A stretch of DNA of 64,000 bases from Bacteroides mediterraneensis (GCF_900128455.1 NZ_LT635783.1:2319935-2383934), one strand, 5' to 3'; shown: positions 53,384 through 63,766, numbered from the stretch's first letter. Made by a program: numbers and translations. The notes: a model not told the origin generated them from the letters alone.

Positions 53384-54559
53384 TTATTTGTTAGACATAG
53401 CACGTTTTGCACGGCGGGAAATATTGCCCTGAACTACTACATAGTCGATCAGCGGAGCAAAGATGTTCATCAGCAGGATAGCCAGCATCATACCTTCTGG
53501 ATAACCCGGATTCAGCACACGGATAATGATAGCCATGGCACCAATCAGGAAACCATACAGGAACTTACCGTTTTCCGTACGTGAAGAAGTCACAGGGTCG
53601 GTAGCCATAAATACAGCACCGAAGCAGAAACCACCTACGCACAGGTGTTCGTACCAAGGCATGTGAGCCATTGCCGTGTCCGGACCGATGGTATTGAAAA
53701 TCCAACCCATGAAGGCACCACCTACAAATACAGACAACATCGTCTTCCAGCTTGCTACACCAGACCACAACAAGATAACCGCACCGATAGCGATAGCGAT
53801 GACACTGGTTTCACCGATAGAGCCCGGAATCAAACCTGTTACCATATCCCAAGAGAAAGGAGGATAAGCCATGGCATCTGTAGCCGTAGAAGCCTGTCCC
53901 AGTGCAGTAGCAGCAGTCAGACCATCCACTGTATGGCCCAGTCCAAAAATGCTGTCGCTGGATACCCAAACGGTGTCACCAGACATCTTGGTCGGATAAG
54001 CGAAGAACAGGAAAGCACGGGTAATCAACGCAGGGTTGAAGATGTTCATACCTGTACCACCGAATACTTCCTTGGCAAAGATTACAGAGAAGGCAGTTGC
54101 CACGGCCAGCATCCACAACGGACAGTCAACCGGCACAATCATCGGAATCAACATACCGGAAACCAGGAAACCTTCCTGAATTTCTTCCTTCTTCCACTGA
54201 GCTACGATAAATTCGATACCCAGACCGACTACGTATGAAACAATAATTTTCGGCAATACAGCCAGAAAACCGTAGCCGAACATTTCAATGAAGCTACCTT
54301 CCACATTCGTTGCATGGAAATGCTGGTAACCCACATTATACATACCGAACAGCAAGGCCGGTATCAGGGCAATCACCACAAACGACATGATACGTTTGCT
54401 ATCAATCGCATCGTGGATGTGCGTACCTGTCTTCGAAGTTGTGTTCGGAACAAACAGGAATGTTTCAAACCCGTCGAACACAGAACGAAAAGCATGAAAT
54501 TTGCCTCCCTCTTCAAAGTTAGGCTTTATCTTATCGAGATAATTTCTTAACGCGTTCAT
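53384..54559 (-). CDS. nqrB: Na+-NQR subunit B
   Basis: A 391-residue membrane subunit with about ten segments that carries the second covalent FMN and takes part in Na+ translocation and quinone binding. The FMN site VDGLTAATAL holds the acceptor Thr at about residue 217. GGTGMNIFNPALITRAFLFF is the other conserved stretch. Confidence 0.97.
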   Translation of the reverse strand: MNALRNYLDKIKPNFEEGGKFHAFRSVFDGFETFLFVPNTTSKTGTHIHDAIDSKRIMSFVVIALIPALLFGMYNVGYQHFHATNVEGSFIEMFGYGFLAVLPKIIVSYVVGLGIEFIVAQWKKEEIQEGFLVSGMLIPMIVPVDCPLWMLAVATAFSVIFAKEVFGGTGMNIFNPALITRAFLFFAYPTKMSGDTVWVSSDSIFGLGHTVDGLTAATALGQASTATDAMAYPPFSWDMVTGLIPGSIGETSVIAIAIGAVILLWSGVASWKTMLSVFVGGAFMGWIFNTIGPDTAMAHMPWYEHLCVGGFCFGAVFMATDPVTSSRTENGKFLYGFLIGAMAIIIRVLNPGYPEGMMLAILLMNIFAPLIDYVVVQGNISRRAKRAMSNK

Positions 54560-54584
54560 TTATTAATAATAGTTTTAGTTAGCA

Positions 54585-55937
54585 TTAACACATTTCACGG
54601 CGGAGCATGTCGAGTCCGTCACGTACGATACGCTGCAATTCCATTTTTGAAGAGCAGACAAATTCACACAAGGCAAAATCTTCCGGAGCCACCTCATAGA
54701 TACCCAGTGCTTCCATACGGTCGATATCGCCCGCAATGATAGCCTTAATCAGGTATTCAGGCAGGATATCCATCGGAAGAACATGGTCGTATTCGTTCGA
54801 CATGATCATGTGGCGTTCACCACCCTTCACACGGGCATCCAATACATATTCTTTCTTCTTGCCCATCATCCAGCTGAAATAAGAATGGCTGGTACTGAAA
54901 TCGTTCAGACGCGGCATAATCCAGCCCAGCATTTCGTGTACGTCGCTTCCTTCCGGAATCACTGTCACCTGGCTGTGGAAAGCTCCCAGATAACCGTTGG
55001 CAGTAATCTGCTTTCCGGTCAATACATTACCGCTGATATAGCGCAAAGCTTTACCTGTAGTTACATTATTTTCAAACACACCTGTCAGCAGTGCACCGAC
55101 TTTCAGTTTCATGTAAGCAGGCTTCAACACCTCAGAACCGGTTACAGCCACCATACGAGTGAAATCCACACGACCCGTATTGAACAGACGGCCGATAAAA
55201 ATCACAGCCTGCGGATCGATGGTCCAAACCGTTTCACCTTTGTTTACCGGAGCGATATGGTTGATCTGCACGCCTACGTTACCAGCAGGATGAGGTCCGT
55301 CGAACACATTGATTTCTACGTTCTTCGCCTGCGTCAAAGCCGGTGATTTCTGTTTTACGCTGATACTCAAGTAAGTCTTGGCAATCTTAGCCAAGGCATC
55401 CAATCCAGTCTGGAAATTTGCCTCCTCCCCTGCGAGGGCGAATTCAAACTCAGGAGCCAGCGGGTTAGTGTCGAAGGCAGAAACAAAGATGGCACGGGGT
55501 GCTACCGTCGGATCTGCAATCACATCATACGGACGCTGGCGGATAAATGCGAACAAACCGGCATTCAGCAGCGTTTCCTTCACAGCAGCTCCATCGAGTG
55601 CAGCTACGCTCTTCTTGCCGAATTCTTCGAAGTCCTGTTCCGTAGCTGCCTGTACGGTGATGCTCATCACCTTACGTCTTGCCCCACGTTCCACGCTTGT
55701 TACTACGCCACTTACCGGCGAAACAAATTTCACTTCAGGATGATTCTTGTCTACAAACAAGGGTCCTCCGGCCATGACATATTCCTGTTCTTTCACAACC
55801 ACCTTTGGAGTCACGCCTGTAAAATCATCGGGACACAGTGAATAGAATCCCGGCTCTTTCACAGCCACCACCTCTGCAGCAGCCTTGCCTTTCAGGTTTA
55901 TGTCTAAGCCTTTACGCAATTTAATTAAATTTGCCAT
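54585..55937 (-). CDS. nqrA: Na+-NQR subunit A
   Basis: A 450-residue cytoplasmic, membrane-associated subunit of the complex, implicated in quinone binding. It opens LIKLRKGLDINLKGKA and contains a barrel-sandwich stretch (VSPVSGVVTSVERGARRKV), and ends with the RnfC-like part. First gene of the operon, 35 bp after a probable promoter. Confidence 0.96.
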   Translation of the reverse strand: MANLIKLRKGLDINLKGKAAAEVVAVKEPGFYSLCPDDFTGVTPKVVVKEQEYVMAGGPLFVDKNHPEVKFVSPVSGVVTSVERGARRKVMSITVQAATEQDFEEFGKKSVAALDGAAVKETLLNAGLFAFIRQRPYDVIADPTVAPRAIFVSAFDTNPLAPEFEFALAGEEANFQTGLDALAKIAKTYLSISVKQKSPALTQAKNVEINVFDGPHPAGNVGVQINHIAPVNKGETVWTIDPQAVIFIGRLFNTGRVDFTRMVAVTGSEVLKPAYMKLKVGALLTGVFENNVTTGKALRYISGNVLTGKQITANGYLGAFHSQVTVIPEGSDVHEMLGWIMPRLNDFSTSHSYFSWMMGKKKEYVLDARVKGGERHMIMSNEYDHVLPMDILPEYLIKAIIAGDIDRMEALGIYEVAPEDFALCEFVCSSKMELQRIVRDGLDMLRREMC

Positions 55938-55973
55938 GTTAGGTTATAAAAAATGGTTTTCTATATTTGCGTG

Positions 55974-55981
55974 CAAAATTA
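55974..55981 (-). promoter_or_regulatory. Probable nqr operon promoter
   Basis: Minus-strand TAATTTTG matches TAnnTTTG, 36 bp before the nqrA start. A T-rich box lies about 19 bp further upstream. Confidence 0.5.
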
Positions 55982-56111
55982 AATAAAAAAGAGGTGAAAA
56001 AAGAATATTTGCCCCTCGAATTAGAGAAATATTTCTTTATATCGAAAGGCAAATATTAAATAGACATGACAAAATGACGATTCTGCCATATAGAGAAAGC
56101 AAAAATTTGCT

Positions 56112-57743
56112 CTAATAACCTTTATGCTGATGCAGCTGAGAATTCATGTCAATGACTCTTTCCGGGATAGGGAATACCGTAGTATACCCGTTTTCCTCTC
56201 CAGGAAGTTGAGGACGACAGCTGTACGAACGGGTAAAAACGCCAAAACGAATCATATCCTGACGTCTCCATCCTTCCCAAGCCAGCTCCATCATACGTTC
56301 CTTCAACAAATTTTCAAGTGTGGCAGGTCTTTCTTCCATCCTTGCCCTGCTACGTACCCGGTTCAATTCCATGTCCCCGTTTTCCCCATTGCGCACTTTG
56401 GCCTCACTCTGCATGAGCAACACATCCGCATAACGGAAAAGAACGATATCATTATCCAGCAGTTTTCCATCTTTAAGAGCCGTAGGGTCTACTTGATATT
56501 TCTTCATCCGTGCTCCAGCGGTCTTTTCCCAAGGCTTTCCTGAAACATCCAGGGCCACTTCCCAAGGCTCATACACCAAAGGAGTCACTCCATCATCCAG
56601 TACAATCTGACGCCCTTCCAAGTCTTTTACCGGTCCTGCAAAATAACAATCATCAAAACGAGTATCCATTTGTGACGTGTCATAACCGAAAGTTTCCAAA
56701 ACCTCTTTCGTGGCCGACGCACCATTTTCACCCCCCAATCCATAAGCCTTGGCATGATTGTAATGCCGGGAACGGAACAAATAAATAAACTGATTCGTAT
56801 ACAGCGTCTTGCTCATGGGAATCACGAATATATTCTCCATAGAAGACTCATTGAATACTGCAAAGTTCGCCGCATAGTCTGTCTCCAATTCATATCCAGC
56901 CATTGTAATTTTATCGCAATAGTCACACACGGTTTGCCAAGCATTCCGCTGCCGTCCGTCCACTTCGAAGACAAGTGATTTCCCGTCCGGTCTATGGCCA
57001 TCGGTCCAGTCATCGTCAGCATATATTTCCGCATTCAAAGCCAGTTTCGCCAACAGGAACCAAACCACAGGACGAGTGATTCTCCCATAATAAACGCCCG
57101 GCTGATTGCTTCGTTCCTCGCTCAAAAAAGGCTCCGATTCCATAAGCTCTTTCACTATGAATCTAAACACTTTAGACCGTTTTTCCTGAACTATATCTTC
57201 AAGTGCAGGAGTACTCTTTTCAGTAGTAGGAATCTCCCCGAAAAGGTCCATGATATAATAATAAAACAAGGCTCTTAACGCCCTCACCTCCGCCACAAAG
57301 GGAGTTACATTTTCCTCCGGATGTAACGTTGCAAAAGCCTGAATTTTTTCCAGCGAACTGTTACACAATATCACCGTACGATAAAGATACTCCCAAGTAG
57401 CATAAATAGCCTCGTTGTTTACCCCCCAACGATGCAGGTATAACCCTTGCCAGAATCCTCCGTCATACCAGTCTCCTCCGCGAGTAGGCATCATTGCCTC
57501 ATCCGTGGTAAAAGTATTCAGGTCGTACACCCCTCGTCCAGTACCTTGCAGCCCCTGACTGTCGGCATAACCTCCCACATAATTATACAGGGAAAGCACC
57601 CCGTTACGCTGTACGTCTGATAAGGTGGAATAAGCCGCCTCCTCATCCATCCGGTCCTTGGGTTCTTCTTCCAGATACGCACTGCAGGAAGCTCCTATAA
57701 GTAGAGAGATGGGTATAAAAATTAATTTATATATTCCTTTCAT
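56112..57743 (-). CDS. SusD/RagB-type surface lipoprotein
   Basis: A 543-residue outer-surface lipoprotein that forms the lid on the SusC barrel. Signal and lipobox end GASCSA (Cys20). RagB/SusD features include the TPR-like N-terminal half with IQAFATLHPEENVTPFVAEVRALRALFYYYIMDLFGEIP and the C-terminal LLKERMMELAWEGWRRQDMIRFG. It is 10 bp after its susC partner. No glycosidase, sulfatase or sensor gene is adjacent, while a peptidase is, so peptides are a plausible ligand. Confidence 0.95.
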   Translation of the reverse strand: MKGIYKLIFIPISLLIGASCSAYLEEEPKDRMDEEAAYSTLSDVQRNGVLSLYNYVGGYADSQGLQGTGRGVYDLNTFTTDEAMMPTRGGDWYDGGFWQGLYLHRWGVNNEAIYATWEYLYRTVILCNSSLEKIQAFATLHPEENVTPFVAEVRALRALFYYYIMDLFGEIPTTEKSTPALEDIVQEKRSKVFRFIVKELMESEPFLSEERSNQPGVYYGRITRPVVWFLLAKLALNAEIYADDDWTDGHRPDGKSLVFEVDGRQRNAWQTVCDYCDKITMAGYELETDYAANFAVFNESSMENIFVIPMSKTLYTNQFIYLFRSRHYNHAKAYGLGGENGASATKEVLETFGYDTSQMDTRFDDCYFAGPVKDLEGRQIVLDDGVTPLVYEPWEVALDVSGKPWEKTAGARMKKYQVDPTALKDGKLLDNDIVLFRYADVLLMQSEAKVRNGENGDMELNRVRSRARMEERPATLENLLKERMMELAWEGWRRQDMIRFGVFTRSYSCRPQLPGEENGYTTVFPIPERVIDMNSQLHQHKGY

Positions 57744-57753
57744 AATAAATCGA

Positions 57754-60501
57754 TTAGAAGTTAAGACTTAGACTAACAATATAAGTTCTGGAAAGTGGAT
57801 ATGTACGCTTGTCATCCACTCCGAAAGTACCGTCCACAAGCGTGGAATTGATAAGCGGAGTCAGCCCTGAATACCCGGAAATGGTACCCAGATTATTAAC
57901 CGTGAGAGCCAACCTTGCACCATGCAGGAAACGCTGCTTACGAAGCGGGATATTCCACCCTACGGTCAGATAATCAAAATTCACATAGTCCCCGCTTTCC
58001 AGCCAGTAATCTGTGGCCGTCAGGTCCCGTATGTTCCGTGCCGGAGCCTCCGCCAACACATTGTAATCCGGCAGACTGTTCATGTTCATATACGTCAGAG
58101 CCGTTCCGTTATAAATCTTGTGCCCGAATGCCCCGTTAATCTGAAGTGACACATCGAAACGCTTGTAACGGAAGCTGATATTTGAGCCCAGTAAAGTCTT
58201 GGGAGTAGCCTGCCCAGCCACATACCTGTCTTCTCCATCCTCCAAGTTCACTCCTCCTCCATTCAGGTCGGCTATCTGGTAAACATACCCCCCGTTCCCA
58301 TCCGAAACGAGTCCCTCGCAATGTGGCAAATAGAACACTCCCAACGGTTGCCCTACAATCTGGTACACGATATTGTTGTATCCACCGTGCAGACCGGCAC
58401 CATTCAAACCTGCCAATGCCGTATATTGTGCCGCACTGACATATTCTCCTTCATACATACCGCTCAACGACAGGAGCTTGTTGCGCTGGAATGTCACATT
58501 CGCATTAATATTCAATTCCATATCCTTGGTACGCAACGGAGTCAGACCAATGGAAAGCTCCATACCGCTGTTCCGCATAGAACCCAGATTGGCGAGCAGT
58601 TTGTTATAAGCGAAAGGTGGCACACTCACATCATACTGATATAGCATATCCCTTGTTTTAGAGAGGTAATAGTTCACCGAAAACAAAAGACGATTCCCGT
58701 AAAAGCCCATATCCACTCCCGCATTGAAAGTGGATTTGACCTCCCATTTCAGATTCGGATTGACATTCTTCAAACTCTCATACGTTACCAATGGCGAATT
58801 ACCGACCGGAGCTACTCCATTCGGACGTACCAGCGCCATGGTTGTGTACGAATCAATTCCTCCCTGATTACCGGCTAGTCCATACCCTACTCTTAGTTTC
58901 AGATTGTCAATCCACCGGATATGTTTCATAAACTCTTCCTGCGTCACATTCCAAGCAGCAGAAACCGACGGGAAAACGCCCCATTTATGTTTCCGGCCAA
59001 ACTTGGAAGAAGCATCCGTACGCAGGTTTACCGTCCACACATAACGGTCATCATAAGTGTAATTCACACGCCCAAGGAAAGACGCCAAGTGTGGTTCCTC
59101 ATAATAAGAACCAGTCCCCTCCCATGGACGTAGTGCTCCCCCCTGCAAGCTATGATAGCCCAGCTCATTCGACGAGAAATTGGTCGTCGTAGTATAAAAT
59201 CCCTGAAAACGATCCTTTTCCACCTCTCCCAGTGCCAGTACATCCAGAAAATGGGCCCCCAACCGCTTCTGATAGGTCAGCATCAAATTCCCCAATAAAG
59301 ATTCCGCCTTCCGGCTGCCGCGATATGCCTGTCCATTTCCCCACACCGTAGTAGGCAGAAACTGTGCATTTTCGGTTGTGCTATAAGTATAAGAGCCGAA
59401 CAGCACCAGTTTCAGGTCTTTCAACAAATGAAAAGTCAGACGGGCATGCGAGCTGAAATACGAGGTTTCTTCCCGGTTATCCACGTCCATCCATGCCAGA
59501 GGATTCGTAATCTGGCTGGCAGTAGTAATCTGATCCCATCCTCCGGTAAGCGGATCAGGAAAATCCGGGAAAGTCGGATTAAACGCGGCCGCCGAATAAA
59601 ATGTTTTCTGCAAGTCGAACAACGTCCGGTCCCTCCTCATCGAGCCAAACAAGCCCAATTCACAGTCTATCAGCCCGTCAAGCATCTTCTGCGACATATT
59701 CATATTAGCCGTAAACAGTTTCATTCCTTCATTCTGAATCACTCCCTCTCGATTTTGAAAGCCTAAGGACACTCTATAATTGGAAGCCTCTCCACCTCCG
59801 TAAAACGCAATGTTATGATTCTGTTGTAAGCCCGTCTGTTCGATGGCCTTCTGGAAATCCGTATCATATCCCTTGTCGAGAATGCTCCACCCACGCTCTG
59901 CTGCCAAACGGCGATATTCCACCCCCGACAACATATCCAGTCTACGATAAGCATGCGAGACGCCAAAACTGCCATTGTAATTGACACGGGTCTTCCCAGC
60001 CCGACCCTTTTTAGTCACGATATTGATTACCCCCGAAGCTCCACGGGAACCATACTGAGCCGTCTCTGAAGCATCCTTCAGGATAGTAAAAGACTCTATA
60101 TCGGCAGGATAAACCGAAGCAAGCATAGTCAGGTCACCCAATACTCCATCCACAATAATCAGCGGATCGTTTCCGCTGGTCAACGAAGTCGTACCTCTCA
60201 AACGTACGGATTCCAAGGCTGCCATTCCATTGTTACTCTTCAGGATGGTAAGTCCCGACACACGTCCCTGAATGGCCTCCAACGGATTGGTAATCAATTC
60301 CCTGTTCATCTGCTTTTCCGTAATCTGCTCTACGGAACCCGAAATATTCTTTAAACTTCCACGAGCATATCCGATGGTATAAACAGAATCAGGAGGTAAC
60401 TCGTTCTCATTCTGGTTTTGTGCGTAAAGAGGTACTCCGCCCAGACACCCCCAAAACAGGAGACCACAAAATACGCGAGAAACCGGTCGTATCTCATCCA
60501 T
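57754..60501 (-). CDS. SusC/RagA-type TonB-dependent transporter, short form
   Basis: Outer-membrane 22-strand barrel that imports ligands captured with SusD. The ATG at 60501 gives 915 residues and a signal ending PLYAQ. The plug begins almost at once (DSVYTIGYARGSLKNISGSV near residues 38-57, TonB-box-like), then RVSGLTILKSNN, SVRLRGTTSLTSGNDPLIIVDGV and ASETAQYGSRGASGVINIVTKKG. It lacks the usual carboxypeptidase-regulatory-like N-terminal domain, hence the short length. C-terminal strands end TYIVSLSLNF. It depends on a Ton motor such as the one at 25-28 kb. Confidence 0.95.
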   Translation of the reverse strand: MDEIRPVSRVFCGLLFWGCLGGVPLYAQNQNENELPPDSVYTIGYARGSLKNISGSVEQITEKQMNRELITNPLEAIQGRVSGLTILKSNNGMAALESVRLRGTTSLTSGNDPLIIVDGVLGDLTMLASVYPADIESFTILKDASETAQYGSRGASGVINIVTKKGRAGKTRVNYNGSFGVSHAYRRLDMLSGVEYRRLAAERGWSILDKGYDTDFQKAIEQTGLQQNHNIAFYGGGEASNYRVSLGFQNREGVIQNEGMKLFTANMNMSQKMLDGLIDCELGLFGSMRRDRTLFDLQKTFYSAAAFNPTFPDFPDPLTGGWDQITTASQITNPLAWMDVDNREETSYFSSHARLTFHLLKDLKLVLFGSYTYSTTENAQFLPTTVWGNGQAYRGSRKAESLLGNLMLTYQKRLGAHFLDVLALGEVEKDRFQGFYTTTTNFSSNELGYHSLQGGALRPWEGTGSYYEEPHLASFLGRVNYTYDDRYVWTVNLRTDASSKFGRKHKWGVFPSVSAAWNVTQEEFMKHIRWIDNLKLRVGYGLAGNQGGIDSYTTMALVRPNGVAPVGNSPLVTYESLKNVNPNLKWEVKSTFNAGVDMGFYGNRLLFSVNYYLSKTRDMLYQYDVSVPPFAYNKLLANLGSMRNSGMELSIGLTPLRTKDMELNINANVTFQRNKLLSLSGMYEGEYVSAAQYTALAGLNGAGLHGGYNNIVYQIVGQPLGVFYLPHCEGLVSDGNGGYVYQIADLNGGGVNLEDGEDRYVAGQATPKTLLGSNISFRYKRFDVSLQINGAFGHKIYNGTALTYMNMNSLPDYNVLAEAPARNIRDLTATDYWLESGDYVNFDYLTVGWNIPLRKQRFLHGARLALTVNNLGTISGYSGLTPLINSTLVDGTFGVDDKRTYPLSRTYIVSLSLNF

Positions 60502-60640
60502 AGCAAAATCATTTAAGGTTAAACGCAAAAGGCGTGAAGATATTTCCATATCTCCCCGCCTTATCTCTACACTCTTTTCACAAAGAAAAGATTTTTTCTG
60601 CGATAAAACAAGTCCTCCGACCAGTTATTTCAACAATCGT

Positions 60641-62035
60641 CTATTTTTCTTCTGCAAACATCGGATCCCAAGCCGGAAGCTGTATCGGCTTTTGCTTGAA
60701 GATATCAAGCACTTTCTTCGGCACATATTTGGATTCCAGCACCAGACGGAACATGTATTCATTAAACCACTCATCAGTCATAATCAGATGCCCCTGATAG
60801 CCGGCAGAGGCTCCCCAACTATTTTCCACCATCCATTTTTTCGGTTTTCCGTTTTTGTCCAAATCAACAGCCATTAACGTCATGGCATGAGCCGACATAC
60901 TGGCAAAGGTCTGGATACGTTGTTTTTTGTCCATGCCGAAAGTCGTACCCATCAGCGAACCGAAATCATAATTATTCACATCCAGCAATCCACGCTTGCT
61001 GTCCAACTGAGTCACGTCGCTGGAAAAATACATCCGGGTACTGTCTTTCAGGGAAGCGATGGCCATCTCCTTGATTTCCTCTACCGGCAGGTTCACGTAC
61101 GTCCAGTTTTTGCCATCGTAGCAATGACGGTCGTACGCAATCTCATAACACTTGTAATACTCACGCGACGGGTCGTTCATCACCATCACATAATTAGTCA
61201 GCAGGTTCTTATCCCCATATTTTTCCAGAAAAGTCATCGGTGTGTGATGCTCCGTTTCCACCACATTGCCTTTGCTGTCCTTACGTACATAGTCAAACGA
61301 AGTCGGCGGTACACCCAGTGTCAGCACCAGCATCCGGTAGACCGTACCCAGCATTTCTTCTTTCCGTTGTTCAATGACTGCCGTTTTTTCTCCCTTTGCC
61401 GACAAATCTCTCAGTTCCAATCCGAACTCCTTCAATTTCAGTCCAATCAATGATGACATGTAGCTGGTATGGTCACTGCTGTACGTTTCCGGCATAGCCT
61501 CCTTGGGTACCAAGCCATATTTCGATACGATGTCGGCTACCCCCGTAAAAGTACCCCCATCGCTCAACGGATGTTTGAACAACCATTCCACCGTCTGGTC
61601 ACTCATCGGCTTCCCAGCCGTTTCAATGACTCCCTGCAGGAACAGATTCGATTTTTCCAACTGGTCCCAGAAAAAACAATACACCTGTGAGAACTCCAAT
61701 CCCGGCAAATCATATTTGGCAATAGCCTTGGCACGCATCACGTTCAGTCCCGTAAACAGCCAGCAACGGCCTGATGACTGCTGGTCGGTAATTCCCTTTG
61801 ATTCCACCTTGATGGAAAAATCCGTATTCACCGCTTGCTGGTTTGCCTGGTTCAACGCCAATTCCTTGATGCTGGTACCTCCCATGGCATTGCGCAAAGC
61901 CTTGTCGGCAGCCGTATTCTGATAACTACTCTGAATTTTCTTCAGCATGTCGGGAGAAATCCCCCCTTCCTGTGCCTGCAACGTCAGTCCGAAAGCCAAC
62001 AGGCAGGCAGCCAATGTTACGTGTTTCTGGTTCAT
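60641..62035 (-). CDS. Exported C1B cysteine peptidase (bleomycin hydrolase-like)
   Basis: A 464-residue aminopeptidase C/bleomycin-hydrolase-type enzyme, normally a hexameric aminopeptidase. Catalytic residues are Cys91 in SSGRCWLFTGLN, His383 in SAHAMTLM, and Asn405 in VENSWGASAGYQGHL. Unlike cytoplasmic homologues it has a signal peptide (LLAFGLTLQAQ, cleavage near residue 21), so it acts in the periplasm or outside. It sits 28 bp after the NhaC gene and 139 bp before susC, supporting peptide breakdown and uptake. Confidence 0.93.
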   Translation of the reverse strand: MNQKHVTLAACLLAFGLTLQAQEGGISPDMLKKIQSSYQNTAADKALRNAMGGTSIKELALNQANQQAVNTDFSIKVESKGITDQQSSGRCWLFTGLNVMRAKAIAKYDLPGLEFSQVYCFFWDQLEKSNLFLQGVIETAGKPMSDQTVEWLFKHPLSDGGTFTGVADIVSKYGLVPKEAMPETYSSDHTSYMSSLIGLKLKEFGLELRDLSAKGEKTAVIEQRKEEMLGTVYRMLVLTLGVPPTSFDYVRKDSKGNVVETEHHTPMTFLEKYGDKNLLTNYVMVMNDPSREYYKCYEIAYDRHCYDGKNWTYVNLPVEEIKEMAIASLKDSTRMYFSSDVTQLDSKRGLLDVNNYDFGSLMGTTFGMDKKQRIQTFASMSAHAMTLMAVDLDKNGKPKKWMVENSWGASAGYQGHLIMTDEWFNEYMFRLVLESKYVPKKVLDIFKQKPIQLPAWDPMFAEEK

Positions 62036-62063
62036 TCTTTTATGGTTTTAATGAAAATGATTC

Positions 62064-63518
62064 TTAGTCTTTTTTCGCCGGACGCACAATCTTGTAGCCG
62101 ATGCACGCCACAAAAATACTCATCAGCGGGCTCAGATAGTTGAAGAAGCAATATGGCAGATACACCAGTGTAGGCACACTCAATATCGTAGCCTGCGTCA
62201 TGCCACACGTGTTCCAGGGAATCAGCGGACTAGTTACTGTCACGGCATCCTCCGTCGTACGGCTCAACAAACGCGACTCATACCCGTTCTTCTTATAAAT
62301 ATCCTTGAACATGTTCCCGGTGAGAATAATCGAAATATACTGGTCGGCAGTAGCCAGGTTCAGAAACAGGCCGGATGCCACCGTAGCCGCCACCGTTCCG
62401 GCCAGTTTATGCGTCAGATGCACAAACATGCGCGTGATACTTCCCAACATACCGCAAGCCGTCATGGCTCCGCCCAGGCACATGGCACAGATAATCAGCC
62501 ACACCGTATCCATCATGCCACCCATTCCGCGAGTAGCAATCAGTTCAGTCAGTTCTGGACTGGAAGCCGGCACAGAGGTACTGCTCGACAAGGTCATCAA
62601 GACCCCTTTATACAAAGCCTCAGCACCGCTTACCCCTTCACCAGCCACTTCTTTCAAGACATCCGTCTGAAACACCAGCATGCATATCACCGCCAGTGCA
62701 GTCGAGGCAAAAAGCGTAATGATGGACGGCACCTTCCGGGCAATCAGTATGCCCGTAGCCACCGGCACCAGCAGTACCCACCACGTAATGTGGAAACGTT
62801 CGGCCAGCCCGGAAGTAAACACCGCCATCTGCGAACTGTCCGTCACTTCATGCGAAAATCCGGCTACGGTGAAAATAACCAATGCAATCACAATCGAAGG
62901 TACGGTAGTGAACATCATGTAGCGAATGTGTGTAAACAAGGGCGTATCCGTCACCGAAGAAGCCAGAATGGTCGTGTCTGAAAGCGGAGATACTTTATCT
63001 CCGAAATAGGCACCCGACACGATGGCCCCGGCAATCCAACCCTCGTCAAATCCCTGTGCCTTCCCGATTCCCATCAAGGCAATGCCAATGGTGGCGATAG
63101 TGGTCCACGAGCTGCCCGTCATGACCGACACCACGGCACAAATCGCACAACAGGACACCAGAAAGAATTTCGGATGAATAATCTGCACACCATAATATAT
63201 CAAGGTAGGCACCACACCTCCCAACATCCAGGCGGCCGAAAGGGAACCGATAATCAATAATATGATTAATGCGGAACTCACTCCTGCAATGTTGTTTATA
63301 ATGGCACGTTCAATGTCTTTCCAGCTCACCCCATAAAAGCCCATTCCCAGGGCAGCACACAAAGCCGTAGTCAGTAGCAAACAAATCTGGCTGCCCCCGC
63401 CCAATGCATCGGCTCCTAAAAGACGGATTGTAAAGAAAAGCAGGACCACCAAGACCAACACCGGCAGCAATGAGACCAGTGGAGAAGGAATTTTCAGTTT
63501 CTGTGTCATTTTTGTCAA
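62064..63518 (-). CDS. Na+/H+ antiporter, NhaC family (second copy)
   Basis: A 484-residue membrane protein with about twelve segments. The signature GAYFGDKVSPLSDTTILASSV is the classic NhaC ion-binding motif. It is closer to NhaC/arginine-ornithine-like or malate-lactate exchangers than the copy at 22.9 kb. The short gap (28 bp) to the peptidase gene suggests joint expression, possibly as an exchanger for products of peptide breakdown. Function from family only. Confidence 0.9.
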   Translation of the reverse strand: MTKMTQKLKIPSPLVSLLPVLVLVVLLFFTIRLLGADALGGGSQICLLLTTALCAALGMGFYGVSWKDIERAIINNIAGVSSALIILLIIGSLSAAWMLGGVVPTLIYYGVQIIHPKFFLVSCCAICAVVSVMTGSSWTTIATIGIALMGIGKAQGFDEGWIAGAIVSGAYFGDKVSPLSDTTILASSVTDTPLFTHIRYMMFTTVPSIVIALVIFTVAGFSHEVTDSSQMAVFTSGLAERFHITWWVLLVPVATGILIARKVPSIITLFASTALAVICMLVFQTDVLKEVAGEGVSGAEALYKGVLMTLSSSTSVPASSPELTELIATRGMGGMMDTVWLIICAMCLGGAMTACGMLGSITRMFVHLTHKLAGTVAATVASGLFLNLATADQYISIILTGNMFKDIYKKNGYESRLLSRTTEDAVTVTSPLIPWNTCGMTQATILSVPTLVYLPYCFFNYLSPLMSIFVACIGYKIVRPAKKD

Positions 63519-63735
63519 TCTAAATCAAATTCATTCATATTCTATAAAACGCCACAAATTTCCGAATATTTTTCCAAATAACCACATAAATTCTACTTTT
63601 ATTTGTTCTATCCAAAAGAAAAATGCATAAAAATAGAAAACTAATACTCCAAATACAGGTGATGGAATTCATCCTCTAAACCTTAAAAACTGCTAATACC
63701 CTTGTTACAAAGCCTTTTCTTCGCCAGTTATTTTG

Positions 63736-63743
63736 TACTTTTG
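63736..63743 (+). promoter_or_regulatory. Probable promoter of the TamB-like gene
   Basis: TACTTTTG matches TAnnTTTG, 23 bp before the ATG at 63767. In the 248-bp gap after nhaC I see only AT-rich sequence otherwise. Confidence 0.5.
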
Positions 63744-63766
63744 TTTATTCATTGCACAGAGTAAGG

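Noticed and set aside
56112..60501. Polysaccharide utilisation locus
   Set aside because: A SusC/SusD pair is present, but there are no glycoside hydrolases, lyases, sulfatases or sensor genes beside it.
60522..60537. Additional array-type unit near the susC start (AAACGCAAAAGGCGTG)
   Set aside because: Single copy, longer centre, broken right arm, and inside a gene's 5' region; probably chance.
63527..63557. Minus-strand promoter for the second nhaC (TTTG-N19-TGAATTTG)
   Set aside because: The spacing is right, but the start point would fall almost on the start codon, leaving no leader.
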